Origin: Euphorbia lathyris
Lineage: Eukaryota > Streptophyta > Magnoliopsida > Malpighiales > Euphorbiaceae
Assembly: GCF_963576675.1 (NCBI RefSeq)
Contig: NC_088913.1
Coordinates: 88,907,001-88,971,000 of the forward strand
Length of the DNA: 64,000 nucleotides
Direction of reading: 5' to 3'
Shown: positions 32,563 to 41,999 of the stretch, piece after piece
Position numbering within the stretch: the stretch's first letter is position 1
Layout: each line of letters opens with the position of its first letter
The notes under the pieces: model-generated
The model's database searches: none
What the model was told of the DNA's origin: nothing
The model's input: only the letters and a program-made list of their open reading frames with translations
Made by a program: the position numbers and the translations under genes

Positions 32563-32570
32563 TATAAATA
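32563..32570 (+). promoter_or_regulatory. TATA box of Ath-A LTR
   Basis: TATAAATA in CACTATAAATAGAACAGG, ~490 bp into the LTR. The surrounding core promoter (…TGCCCAAACTACCCCT… upstream) resembles the Ath-C promoter (…ACCAACTTGCCCTTG…). Confidence 0.7.
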
Positions 32571-33568
32571 GAACAGGATGTCATCTTTGTTAGGTCACTT
32601 CCTTTTCCCTTTTCGTTCTTATCTTTTTCTTTCCTTGTATTAGTTTTTATTATTTTTGATTTACTTCGATTGTAACAGTTCTTTAGCTTCTTGAAGATTG
32701 AAATAGGAGATTCCTCTCCTAATTTGTAATCAGAATCAGACGAAATCGGGTTTTATATTCCTAATTCCTTATTCTGTCTCTTACTTTTTGCTTATTTGAA
32801 TTAATGATGATTCGGGCTTAAATGCGTGGTATAATTGCTTGTTTAGTTTAACTATGAACTAATCCCTAACCAATCTGGGATGGGGATGATTTGATTGCAT
32901 AACCATGTATTATTAGGGATTTAGTTTACTGGATTGTTTCCAATTGATTAGATTATGCGAACTTAATGTCTTAGATTTTTTAGGGATAGGATGATTGCTA
33001 GAATGAGATTCGATGATAATCAACTAGCCTGACATAGCAGAACCTAATGCCTTGACTCTGACAAATTTAGGATTGCAGATAGGTAGTTACCTCGACCAAG
33101 GAACTACCTAATCCGAATTAGCATAATCTGACCTCGCTAGAGACCACTAGGAGTGCGGGCTAGTGGCTGGGCTACGGCTTTAGCCTTAATCACCACAGAC
33201 CCTAATGCTTTGCATGCCCTAGGTTATATGCCTAATCAAGCCGTCAACCAAATGCATGTAAATAGACTACAAGAGATTGACAATCTCCACGTGGTTAATT
33301 AGGTGGTTACCGTCAATTATCATTATGATATGAAACTAAATCCCAGTAAATCATACATGGGATCCAATTAAGGGAATCCCCATCTTAGATTGTTTCATCA
33401 ATTAATTCGAATTCTTCCCTGTCAAATGCTTTTATCTTTTATTTTAAAAAATTTGCCTCTTTAATCACTCCACCACATATTCGACCTTCCGAACAATTGT
33501 GTGCCTACCTTGGGCCGACTAGTTGTGATAAATAGTCCTTGTGGTTCGATCCTGTGCTTAGCACTATA

Positions 33569-34186
33569 TTACTTGCTGCGATAGGATACACTTGTCCTAT
33601 TAACCACTATATAATTTACGAGCATCACATGTTCACCTTTATTCATAAAGGGTGTTTTTGTCATTTTGCCTTTTAAACATGCTTTGCACGTTTCCAATGA
33701 TTCAGGATCAATTGAATTTATAAGCCCATCTTGATGTAGCTTAAGCATGCGTCTTTTGTTTATATGGCCTAAACGACAATGCCACAAGTAAGTTGAATTA
33801 TCTAGCTTATGTCTTTTGGTATCAATTCCGAAAACAGAAATTTTGTCATCTAACACATAAATCCCATTTTGTGATATTCCTGAAAAATAGAAAATCGAAT
33901 CTCTATAAAAATCGCAACGTTTGTCTTTTATTGAAATATGAAAATCGTCGTCAACAAGACGGCTAATAGAAATAATGTTACGAGACATTTGCGGAACGTA
34001 TAAACAGTTCCTTAATTCTATTACAAGCCCAGAGGGCAAATTTAAAACATAATCTCCAATTGCGAGGGCGGCAACTCTTGCTCCATTTCCTACTCGCAAG
34101 TTTATGCTTCCTTTCTTCAATTCCTTAGTCTAATTTAGTTCCTGCATATTTGTACAAATATGAGATCCGCATCCGGTATCAAGTAC
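33569..34186 (-). pseudogene. Cop-3 protease and pre-integrase
   Basis: Continues from gag on the minus strand. The protease motif VLDTGCGSHIC at ~34150-34185 follows an in-frame TAG (Trp codon in Cop-1), and a second TAG follows at ~34130. From 34120 the frame is open (INLRVGNGARVAALAIGDYV, pre-integrase FYFSGISQNGIYVLDDK, zinc-binding HCRLGHINKRRM and CKACLKGKMTKTPF). It breaks at 33628, where Ath-A begins. Residues after that are not part of the gene. Confidence 0.83.
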
Positions 34187-35059
34187 CTAAGATTCAGACT
34201 GTGAAATTGTATTTATTTCAATATAAAACATACCAGATGTTGAAGTCCCGGCTTCTCCGTTCTTGAGGGTAGCTAGGTACAACAAACAATTTCTCCTCCA
34301 ATGCCCTAATTCACCACAATAGTGGCACTTGCCTTTGGGCTTCTTAACTTCCTTTCCCATCGTTTCGGTGAGCATGGCCTCATTGCCTTTCTTAGGATGA
34401 TCGGGAGAGATCCCTTTCTTCTTCTTTGATCTTTCAATAGCAAGGCCTGATATCTCCTTGTTTTCTTTTATATTGGGCTCGACTATCTCGAGCATATTTG
34501 CAAGCTCTTCAAGAGAGGTTTGCAAGCCACTCGCTTGGTAGTTCATGATGAACTGCGAGTAACTCTCGAGGAGGGACTGAAGAAGTAAGTTCTCAATTAG
34601 TTCACGATCCATCGCATCTCCAATACTAGAAAACTTGGTGATAAGGCTAATCATCTTGGCGCAATGCGCCACAACAGATGTGCCCACCTGCATCTTGCAT
34701 CTGTATAACTGTTTTGTTATTTTGAAGCGTTCGCACCGAGTTTGATTCACAAATAACTCTTTTAGGTGCTTGACCATGGAATAGGCATCCATATCTGCAT
34801 GTAGTTGCCTTTGTAATTCCGATGTCATAGATACAAGTATGATGTCTCCCGCTTGATCATCATCAGCCTTATGCTTCAAGTAAGCATAAAATTCTTGGTA
34901 GGGAGCATCATCCACTGGGTAAGGGGGTATCGGTGTATCAAGTACATACCCTTTCTTCTCGAACTTCAAAACAATTTTGAGGTTACGGAACCAGATGGTG
35001 AAGTTTGTACCGTTCAATTTGTTATCGGTAATTATGTTTTGCAGATCGGTATTAGTCAT
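34187..35059 (-). CDS. Cop-3 gag (UBN2-type), intact frame
   Basis: 290 residues from the ATG at 35059 (MTNTDLQNIITDNKLNGTNF). The N-terminal half is the copia gag/UBN2 region (FTIWFRNLKIVLKFEKKGYV, MTSELQRQLHADMDAYSMVK, GTSVVAHCAKMISLITKF). A Lys-rich linker is followed by the CCHC knuckle CHYCGELGHWRRNC at ~residues 249-262 and the GMFYIEIN tail. The frame ends at a TAG where Cop-1 has Trp, just before the protease, so in an active element this would be the start of a gag-pol polyprotein. Gag would form the particle and bind RNA. It is the best-preserved gag in the window. Confidence 0.87.
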   Translation of the reverse strand: MTNTDLQNIITDNKLNGTNFTIWFRNLKIVLKFEKKGYVLDTPIPPYPVDDAPYQEFYAYLKHKADDDQAGDIILVSMTSELQRQLHADMDAYSMVKHLKELFVNQTRCERFKITKQLYRCKMQVGTSVVAHCAKMISLITKFSSIGDAMDRELIENLLLQSLLESYSQFIMNYQASGLQTSLEELANMLEIVEPNIKENKEISGLAIERSKKKKGISPDHPKKGNEAMLTETMGKEVKKPKGKCHYCGELGHWRRNCLLYLATLKNGEAGTSTSGMFYIEINTISQSES

Positions 35060-36282
35060 GATTTTAAGAGTGATTATATAAACCTGAGAGTGAGAAAGAG
35101 TAAATGTATGCTATTCATTTGCTTTAAAGTATATCAATCTAAAATTATAGGCCTTTTGCTTATTTTAGATTGCTCCCACTATTTTGCCAAATTAATAGCC
35201 CTCCATATTAATTCCAAGAATTTCACAAATCCTTTAGTGAGCTAGGATCCTAATTCTTGAGATTTCGCCTTGAGTTTACCCAACAAGCTAGTCTCATTCG
35301 TTAGGTAGATTTATGTAATCAATCACATCTTAAATGTGATTCCTATGTTATTGGGTTACTAACAACATTAGTAACTAATATGCTATTCATATTAATCCCA
35401 ACCGTATTGCCCATTAGTTTATGAAAACATGAGTTTACCCATCCAATTATCATAATCTAATTTAAGTACCACATTCATGAAAAGTGATTTTCGATAATTC
35501 AGGTGTTACCGTAAGACCCCGAGCTTGAGTTTACCCAACAACCCAAAGGCCCTCAGTACTGCCGGCTGAATTATAATATTAGGGAGGGACAACCGATTTT
35601 AATAACTTGCTTATTTACTTAACTTTTTTTAATGAGGGATTTTATTTTAGGTCTCATAATCTAACTTAGTCTTGATTTGCTTTAGCATACATCAGACACA
35701 TACATTAGTGTTATGGACATATCATCTACATTATTCCGTCGAGCCAGAGACGGAATAAAAGGCCAAACTTGGGGAAATACTAACTATTACATACTTCTCT
35801 TTAGGTCATCCATCTTCTCCATGGCGCCTTGAAATTACAAATTAATTTCTATACTACTAAAGAAAATTTCAATTAAATTGAAGGGAATTAGATGAGAGGA
35901 GAAATTACAATAGATAGTAGAAAGTCAGGACTCGCATGCCCTATTTCAAAAATACCAAAAGACTAAAGAGGGTCCAAATATGTCCACAACTCCAAACATG
36001 CATAGACTCAATTAAATAAATTTAATTGGTTGATTGCATAACTATTTTATGTAATATTTGGGTTAATCACATTAACGCATCATTTAACTTTCATCCAATT
36101 TTACTTCTAACAGTTTCGTGTCTTTTATGTTATCTTAACTACACAAAACTTTAATTATGCACGTCCCAATTATTTTGATTTTAATTCATTTAAAACTTTG
36201 ATTTACAAATAGGTAAAACAAACTTTTAAATAAATTTTCATTCGATACTCAAAACAGAAAACTATTAATTTCTGAAACATAC

Positions 36283-36304
36283 ATATATATATATATATAT
36301 ATAT
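36283..36304. repeat. (AT)n microsatellite
   Basis: ~22-bp alternating AT run beside the leader hairpin island of Cop-3. Confidence 0.93.
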
Positions 36305-36527
36305 TAAAAATAGTTTTAAACAATTTAAAAGTAGGTGGGAATCGGGCCGGGCTGCTGCCGTTTGGCAGCAGCCCTAGGCGTCAGACATTCCGTTGCCTTG
36401 CGGCAGCGGCAGCTAGACGTCGCGCGCGGTTGCTGTCGCGCGGCAGCAACCGCGCAACAGTAGTCGGGTCACGCCGTATGGCGCGACCCGAACTGCTGTT
36501 TATTTTTTTTATATATATTTATAAAAT

Positions 36528-36592
<65 letters not shown>
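36528..36592. repeat. (CA)n(TA)n compound microsatellite
   Basis: About 23 bp of CA followed by ~42 bp of TA, on the other side of the hairpin island. A 105-codon frame translated through it is an artefact. Confidence 0.96.
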
Positions 36593-36596
<4 letters not shown>

Positions 36597-36910
36597 TTTT
36601 AAAACGGTTTTAAAACGGTTTTCAGAAAATAGGAAAAACTATCATAGATTTTCCGTTTTATCTTTTAGAATAGATAAAACCGATTTTATTCATCTAACCA
36701 TAAAACTAATAGATTTTGTTATAATGATTATCAACCAAAATTATTAGGAACATGTGCACAATTTATTTTAATTAACAATTAATTAAAACTTATTTATCTT
36801 TTAGAACGAATTAATCAAAACAGTTTTTTTTAATTAACCTAACTATAAATATTTATTCAATCTGATTGAATAACTTCTAAATTTTTATATATGAAATAAC
36901 GGATTTAACG

Positions 36911-36925
36911 ATGGCTCTGATACCA
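36911..36925 (-). other. Cop-3 primer binding site (initiator tRNA-Met)
   Basis: The minus strand reads TGGTATCAGAGCCAT one base from the LTR end. Confidence 0.93.
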
Positions 36926-36926
36926 A

Positions 36927-38659
36927 TGTTGGAAAAATAGGCTAACGTATAGCAGCGGAAATATAAAAATTTTAACCTATTTCCATGAACCACAAGATCC
37001 GTTAATCGTTATTTCATATAAAGAGGGATAAAAGAAATACTTTTCTGAAGTTCTATCTACCGTTGCAAATGAAGTGCCCACAACTCTTCGAGTTCCCGAG
37101 CACAGAACAAAACAAATATAAGATCAAGTTAGAATCAACCGTTGAATAGCAATCAAAATAGATTACCTCTAATTCTCTCTCCTGGAATTCAATTGTGGAT
37201 TTCGAAAATCCCTAGCAGGGGGTATTTATAATCTCTTGTATCTAAACCCTAGTTAGATAGAATTAGGTTTCTTGAATAAGAATTCAATTCGGAATAGAAT
37301 TCTTAAATATATTATCTATTAATATATCTAAATACAAAAGATAATAATCAATAACCTTATTGGATAATAATAGGAGTAATATAATCTAATTAAAACTCCT
37401 AACTTATTTATCCTTTAATTAGTTTAATTCATAATCCTAATCTAATTAGGATTAATAAAATCAAACTAATTATTTATGTATTTACATACATAAATCGCCC
37501 CCCTCTATTATTGGGCCTTATTGGGCTCAGTTGGGCTTCCGTCAATTAATTAACATTTGTCTCTCTTTTGGGTTCCTAGTCTTATGTGTGACCCATTAGG
37601 TTCTTATTGCTTCTAGCCGTATGCAACTTATTAAAATTAATTTTCAAAGAATTATATTTTAATCTTTGCATAACGGAATGATGTATAGAGTATGTGATTA
37701 GCAAGTCCGTAATCATTCCCCTAGAGCTATAAGAAGACAGGTTGATTCTGTCGTTGACCTTTCAGTATTAGTTACGGTATAATTCGATCCTTCATCAACT
37801 ACGTCCTTGAACTAAATCTTATGACTATGGGTAATGTCAAGTCATATATAGCGAGACGTTCGTTTTGCTTGTTCTAGGCCGAGTCAACTCCAATTAGATA
37901 GGTTAAGAGAAATCTGTATTTCAATCTTAAGCTATCACCTTGCAAGGATTTAGAGTCAAGACTTCCACAAGCGATCCATGGACATATCTCCCATTTATCG
38001 GGAGTGATAAATGCTCAATCCAATATATAACGATCCCGCAATCACTTCCTATGATACCCAACCTCTGCTGTTCACACCCTAGAGTCATCTCTGTTAAGGA
38101 TCGTGTTACAACAGGATCAAAGCGTCACATTCCGTAATCCAGAATACCAATTAACATTCCTTTGAGTCTGAGGATTATTTATACCTATTAATACCAATGA
38201 GATGAACAGGTGACAAGGATGAATCTACCCATCCTGTTATCTTAAGTCGGGTCCCCAATCCTAATGAACTACTTTTCATCGGATCCATGTAACTGTCCAG
38301 ATATCTATATATATGAAGCTTGTGAGATCAGCTTTCTGTCGGACAGAAGACATTGTTACATGCAAGTCTCAGCAGTGATATTTCAATCCTAAACATATTA
38401 CTTGACTTGGGGTGGTTTTAAGTTTATTAGTTTATTATAAAGTTTTGTCTCACTTCATGCTTGTATGAACACTTTATAATCACTTTAAAACAAACTTACG
38501 GATTTCCTTTTATTAGACTTTATTTAGTGCTTAAAAGGGATTGCCTTTATATATAGTTATAAAACATATATCTCATTAAAACAAATGATATAAAGAACAC
38601 TTCATTTAAATTAAGTTTGTATCCTAGAACAATTGTCTATAGGACATTAAACCCCAACA
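36927..38659 (-). repeat. Cop-3 5' LTR
   Basis: 1733 bp with both termini intact (TGTTGGGGTTTAATGTCC at 38659, TTTTTCCAACA at 36927). Colinear with the other Cop LTRs with internal length differences. Confidence 0.93.
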
Positions 38660-40021
38660 GTTTTGTTCGGTGTTCACCAGGAGGGTTCCTAGCAGCCTTT
38701 CTTGTTGCTGACGGTTCAAGTGAGCCACCTGGCGGCTAAGGTCCTTGCAAAAAACCTCACTATCAGCCAAACGAGTTAAGATATCCTTTAACAAGGATGT
38801 TACGGACTGGCCATGCACATTATCGGGGGGTGGAGCGTTTCGATTACCGGGCATAGCTTTTGACTGCCCTAGCCCATTTTCCCGATATTCTTAATCAAAG
38901 TCAGATGGGGGCCTCAACACATTATTATTATTGCCATAAGACAAGTTCGGGTGTTGGTACCGAGGCCTCCATCCGCCGTTATTATTATTATGGTGGTGTG
39001 AATAGGAGTTTGGGTTGGCATTGTACCTTTGCTTGCCTCCTATATAACTCACATTTTCAGTGTCGCCGACGAAAGGGCTTCCGGCTTAGCAATTGAGTCC
39101 GTCATGGTCTCCACCACAGTGATTGCACATCAGAACCTGTGCAGCTTTGTTGAGGCTCAACTGGGTTATCAACGCGTCAAGTTTCTTATTCATTTCTCCC
39201 ATGGAGCTTTTTGGAGCCTCTTTCTCCCCAGCGAACGTTTGATGTTGCGACGGTCTGGCAAGCCGATCTTCTTGCCACTGCACGCTTTTTCTTACAAGCT
39301 CATGGATGAGCTCGTAGGTCTCACTAGCTGACTTCCGAAATAGATCCCCACCTGCAGCGGAATCAACAGTCGCACGATTAGTGGGGGTTAAACCGTGGTA
39401 AAAGGTGCTTACCAAGTCGTGCTTTGGGATGTCATGGTGGGGGCAGTTTCGGACCAACTTCCGGAACCTAGCCCAAGCTGCATGAAGGGCCTCACATTCC
39501 AGCTGCCTAAAAGACGTGATATTGGTCCGTAACTTGACCGTTTTGGACGGTGAAAAATAGTAGGAAAGGAACTCCTTCTCGAGCTCCTCTTATGACGTTA
39601 TGGATCCCTCCTCCAACGAGTGTAGCCACTCCAACGCCTGTCCTGTCAAAGAAAAAGGAAACAACTTTAGTCTAACAGCCTCAACAGGAACACCATTTTG
39701 CCGAGAGGTGTAGGCACACATAAGGAATTTATCGAGATGTTCGTTAGGGTTCTCATGGAGTTCCCCTCCGAATTGACCGCATTGTTGTATCAGCTAGATC
39801 ATATCGGTCTTTATCTCGTACGTGTTGGCCGGTATCGTGGGGGCGATAATTTCGTTACAGTTTTGGGGACGATACGGAGCAAGGATCTCCATCATCGAAC
39901 GTGTGTCGTTGCCCCCGCGGATGTTAGGGTTTGCCATTTTCTCTCTTCGAATCCTACAAAGAGTACGTTCAATTTCAAGATCAATAGGAACAAGAGAATC
40001 ACTCCGAGATCAGGTGTGCAT
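38660..40021 (-). pseudogene. Ath-C(-) gag, truncated
   Basis: Third copy of the Ath-C gag, minus strand. The ATG (MHT..) is at 40021, but the fourth codon is TGA (40010-40012) where the other copies have CGA. The core is readable in pieces, for example HDIPKHDLVSTFYHGLTPTN and the knuckle CNHCGGDHDGLNC (again CX2CX3HX4C). It ends at LLVNTEQN, cut by the Cop-3 LTR at 38659. Several frame breaks; clearly older than copies 1 and 2. Confidence 0.85.
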
Positions 40022-40150
40022 AAAAGAATTAAACAATGAAATATCAACAAGAAAGAATGTTGTTAGTAAAAGTATATATGAACAATTTATACAAAAAGAA
40101 TGCTTAAACTAACAATAAAGCGTTTTTGTCTAATATTGCAAGATATTATA

Positions 40151-40170
40151 AATCCCCGGCAACAGCGCCA
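40151..40170 (-). other. Ath-C(-) primer binding site
   Basis: The minus strand reads TGGCGCTGTTGCCGGGGATT, the tRNA-Asp site with one mismatch. Confidence 0.85.
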
Positions 40171-40176
40171 AAAACT

Positions 40177-41999
40177 TGATAGCGACGGAGTCTAGCGTAG
40201 TGTTTTCTACGAAAAAATATATTATGTTAAGTGCGTTATGACTATGGATGTGATCTTTCTAAGGGTTCTATGTTTACTAGATGTCACTACTTAGTGGCAA
40301 GTGTACCCCGTCGTATCAAGTAATAATCCGGTTAAGACCGGGTATCGAATCCACGGGATTTATAACTGCAAGTATTAAACGACTCGGTTTTATACGTTAT
40401 TTAAGCGGTGAATACTTTGAGGTTGATATGGGAACCAACTACAAACTACTCCTAACTACGGGTGAGGCAAATATATATAACGGAACTCTAAGAAATGATG
40501 CGGATGGCGATAAGTTATAAATATGACAAATAATGACTCCTAATGCATATACGGTTAATGTTTTGCTCTTGCAAAGATGACTACGTGTAGTGTAACCGAC
40601 CCGTGAAGTACTTAGACTACATGGTTCCTAGTCAAGGCGTGTCTAATGCTTGGGACCAGAAATTAGGGTCCGTAAGTTCCGTGGCTTGTCAATTCCTACG
40701 GTTTCCGGAGCGTCAATTCCGGTAAGGCAACACCTATATGAATCCCTAAAGATAGCCCGAATGGCGTCGGAAATCGTGTTCCCCTATGCAATAATCAATT
40801 ACGAGTATCAAAACAAGTAACAAACATCAACACATATATAGAGAAAGAGATTATGAATCATAAATTATAAATATGGAAAATGTAGATATGAATTACAACC
40901 AAGCCTAATACATAGGATGAGATCAAGCTAATTAGAAAGTGTAGTGGGAAGAATCCACCCTCGGAACTAGCGAACCGGACTCAAAGCCGTCTCTTAGGAC
41001 TTAGATGGTGGAGCTCTCGAGCTTGGTGTACGGAGGTGGAGCAGAACTTTGATGGAATTCCGGGATCAACGAACAAGCTGTCAAGGTGGAAGAGTTTGGC
41101 TATATAAAGCCTAAAAACAAAATCTAAAACTACAAATGACAAGGGTTTAATCAAATGTAAGGTTTCTAAGGTGTTTATTGGTGAGTAAATGAGTGCTAGT
41201 CACTCTTATTTATACATCAGGCTAAGGGTAAGATTGTAATTCCATAAGGTGCAAGCATGGAGGAACATGATTTTGTACAGAAATCCCATAATACGCCCCG
41301 CGTATGGTGGTACACGCCCTGCGTGTTTGTCCATTCCGTCAGAAATCTCCTACATGTGGACCAATTCCAAATCTTGTTGTCTCAAACACGCCCCGCATAG
41401 ACTGGCATGCGCCTCGCGTGTTTGAGTCTCTAACTTTTTATTGCTTGAATTTGTCCTTTTACGCCGCGCGTAGCTAAGGCACGCCCCACGTAAATGAGTC
41501 TCTGATCTTTTTGTGTTGAGGAACTTCCTTACACGCCCCGCGTGTAAGGTGGTATGCCCCGCGTATGGATAGTTGACTCAAGGAGACCATGCAGTTTGAC
41601 TTTTAGGATTAGGCTAATCATTTCTGACATATGTCATACGCCTCGTGTAGGATGGTATGCGCCTCGCGTATGCTGACTAGATCCCACGTGGTGCTTGTGG
41701 ATAGGGCAATTATTTCTGACTTAATGTTTCACGCCCCGCGTAAGGAATGAGGCGCCCCGCGTATTGTGGTGGATTTTCACTCCTTGCTCATACCTGAAAT
41801 ACAAATCTCGAGAGCCGAGTTAGCTTGATGTTTTATTTCCTAAATTAATCAAAAACAAGGAAAATTAACCGAAAGTACGGAATTTATTTTTATTTCGTTA
41901 TTTTATTAAAACACTATATTTTTGTAATTAAACTTATTTATTTCTTCTAAAATTAATCTGTAAATCACGCTAAAAGATAGGGGTAAAATACCCCTATCA
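40177..41999 (-). repeat. Ath-C(-) 5' LTR
   Basis: 1823 bp, start TGATAGGGG at 41999, end at 40177. It has the same architecture as the plus-strand copies: palindrome array 41292-41763, and the TATA box (TATTTATA on plus) at 41207-41214, again with 77 bp between them. Many more differences than between LTRs 1 and 2. Confidence 0.92.
41292..41763 (-). promoter_or_regulatory. Palindrome array in Ath-C(-) LTR
   Basis: Twelve units of the TACGCCCCGCGTA type in six pairs (near 41292/41313, 41388/41408, 41459/41479, 41533/41553, 41635/41656, 41729/41750). Many units carry single changes, but pair register is kept. Confidence 0.75.

Larger units (their letters stand above)
23610..33627 (+). mobile_element. 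Ath-A, Athila-like Ty3/gypsy element with nested solo LTRs
   Basis: Order: truncated 5' LTR, tRNA-Asp primer site, leader (with solo Copia LTR), gag, a deletion fusing gag to RNase H, start of the integrase linker, a solo SIRE-like LTR, integrase, 3' noncoding region, polypurine tract, complete 3' LTR. Protease and RT are gone. No chromodomain and no env-like ORF are seen. The right end is flush with Cop-3 at 33627/33628; the left end was removed by the deletion that joins it to Ath-C gag. Confidence 0.88.
32074..33627 (+). repeat. Ath-A 3' LTR (complete)
   Basis: 1554 bp, TGATAGCTCCC...GAGCATCA. It carries a palindrome array at 32359-32485 and TATAAATA at 32563. It contains 248 bp (33244-33491) absent from the left LTR. 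The outer flank is Cop-3 integrase (CATGT at 33628-33632). Confidence 0.92.
35060..36910 (-). other. Cop-3 long leader with GC-rich hairpin island
   Basis: 1.85 kb with no supportable gene. AT-rich except ~36341-36500, which forms three strong hairpins. One is at 36349-36374 (11-bp perfect stem, 4-nt loop). One is at 36424-36455 (12-bp perfect stem, 8-nt loop). One is at 36465-36490 (10 bp plus one mismatch, 4-nt loop). Microsatellites flank the island. The Cop-2 leader keeps the outer hairpins with fewer pairs. Confidence 0.8.
33628..38659 (-). mobile_element. Cop-3, right part (5' half)
   Basis: Minus-strand order: 5' LTR, initiator-Met primer site, 1.85-kb leader, intact gag, protease, pre-integrase, then the break at 33628. 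Its 5' LTR abuts Ath-C(-) gag at 38659/38660 (flank GTTTT), so Cop-3 appears to have inserted into that element. Confidence 0.85.
38660..41999 (-). mobile_element. Ath-C(-), inverted 5' fragment
   Basis: 5' LTR (40177-41999), primer site and gag on the minus strand; the rest was displaced or deleted at the Cop-3 insertion. Its LTR terminus is flush with LINE reverse-transcriptase coding sequence at 42000, so it probably inserted into the LINE. Confidence 0.88.

Noticed and set aside
36430..36747. 105-codon frame with His-Thr and Ile-Tyr repeats
   Set aside because: Translation of the (CA)n(TA)n microsatellite.
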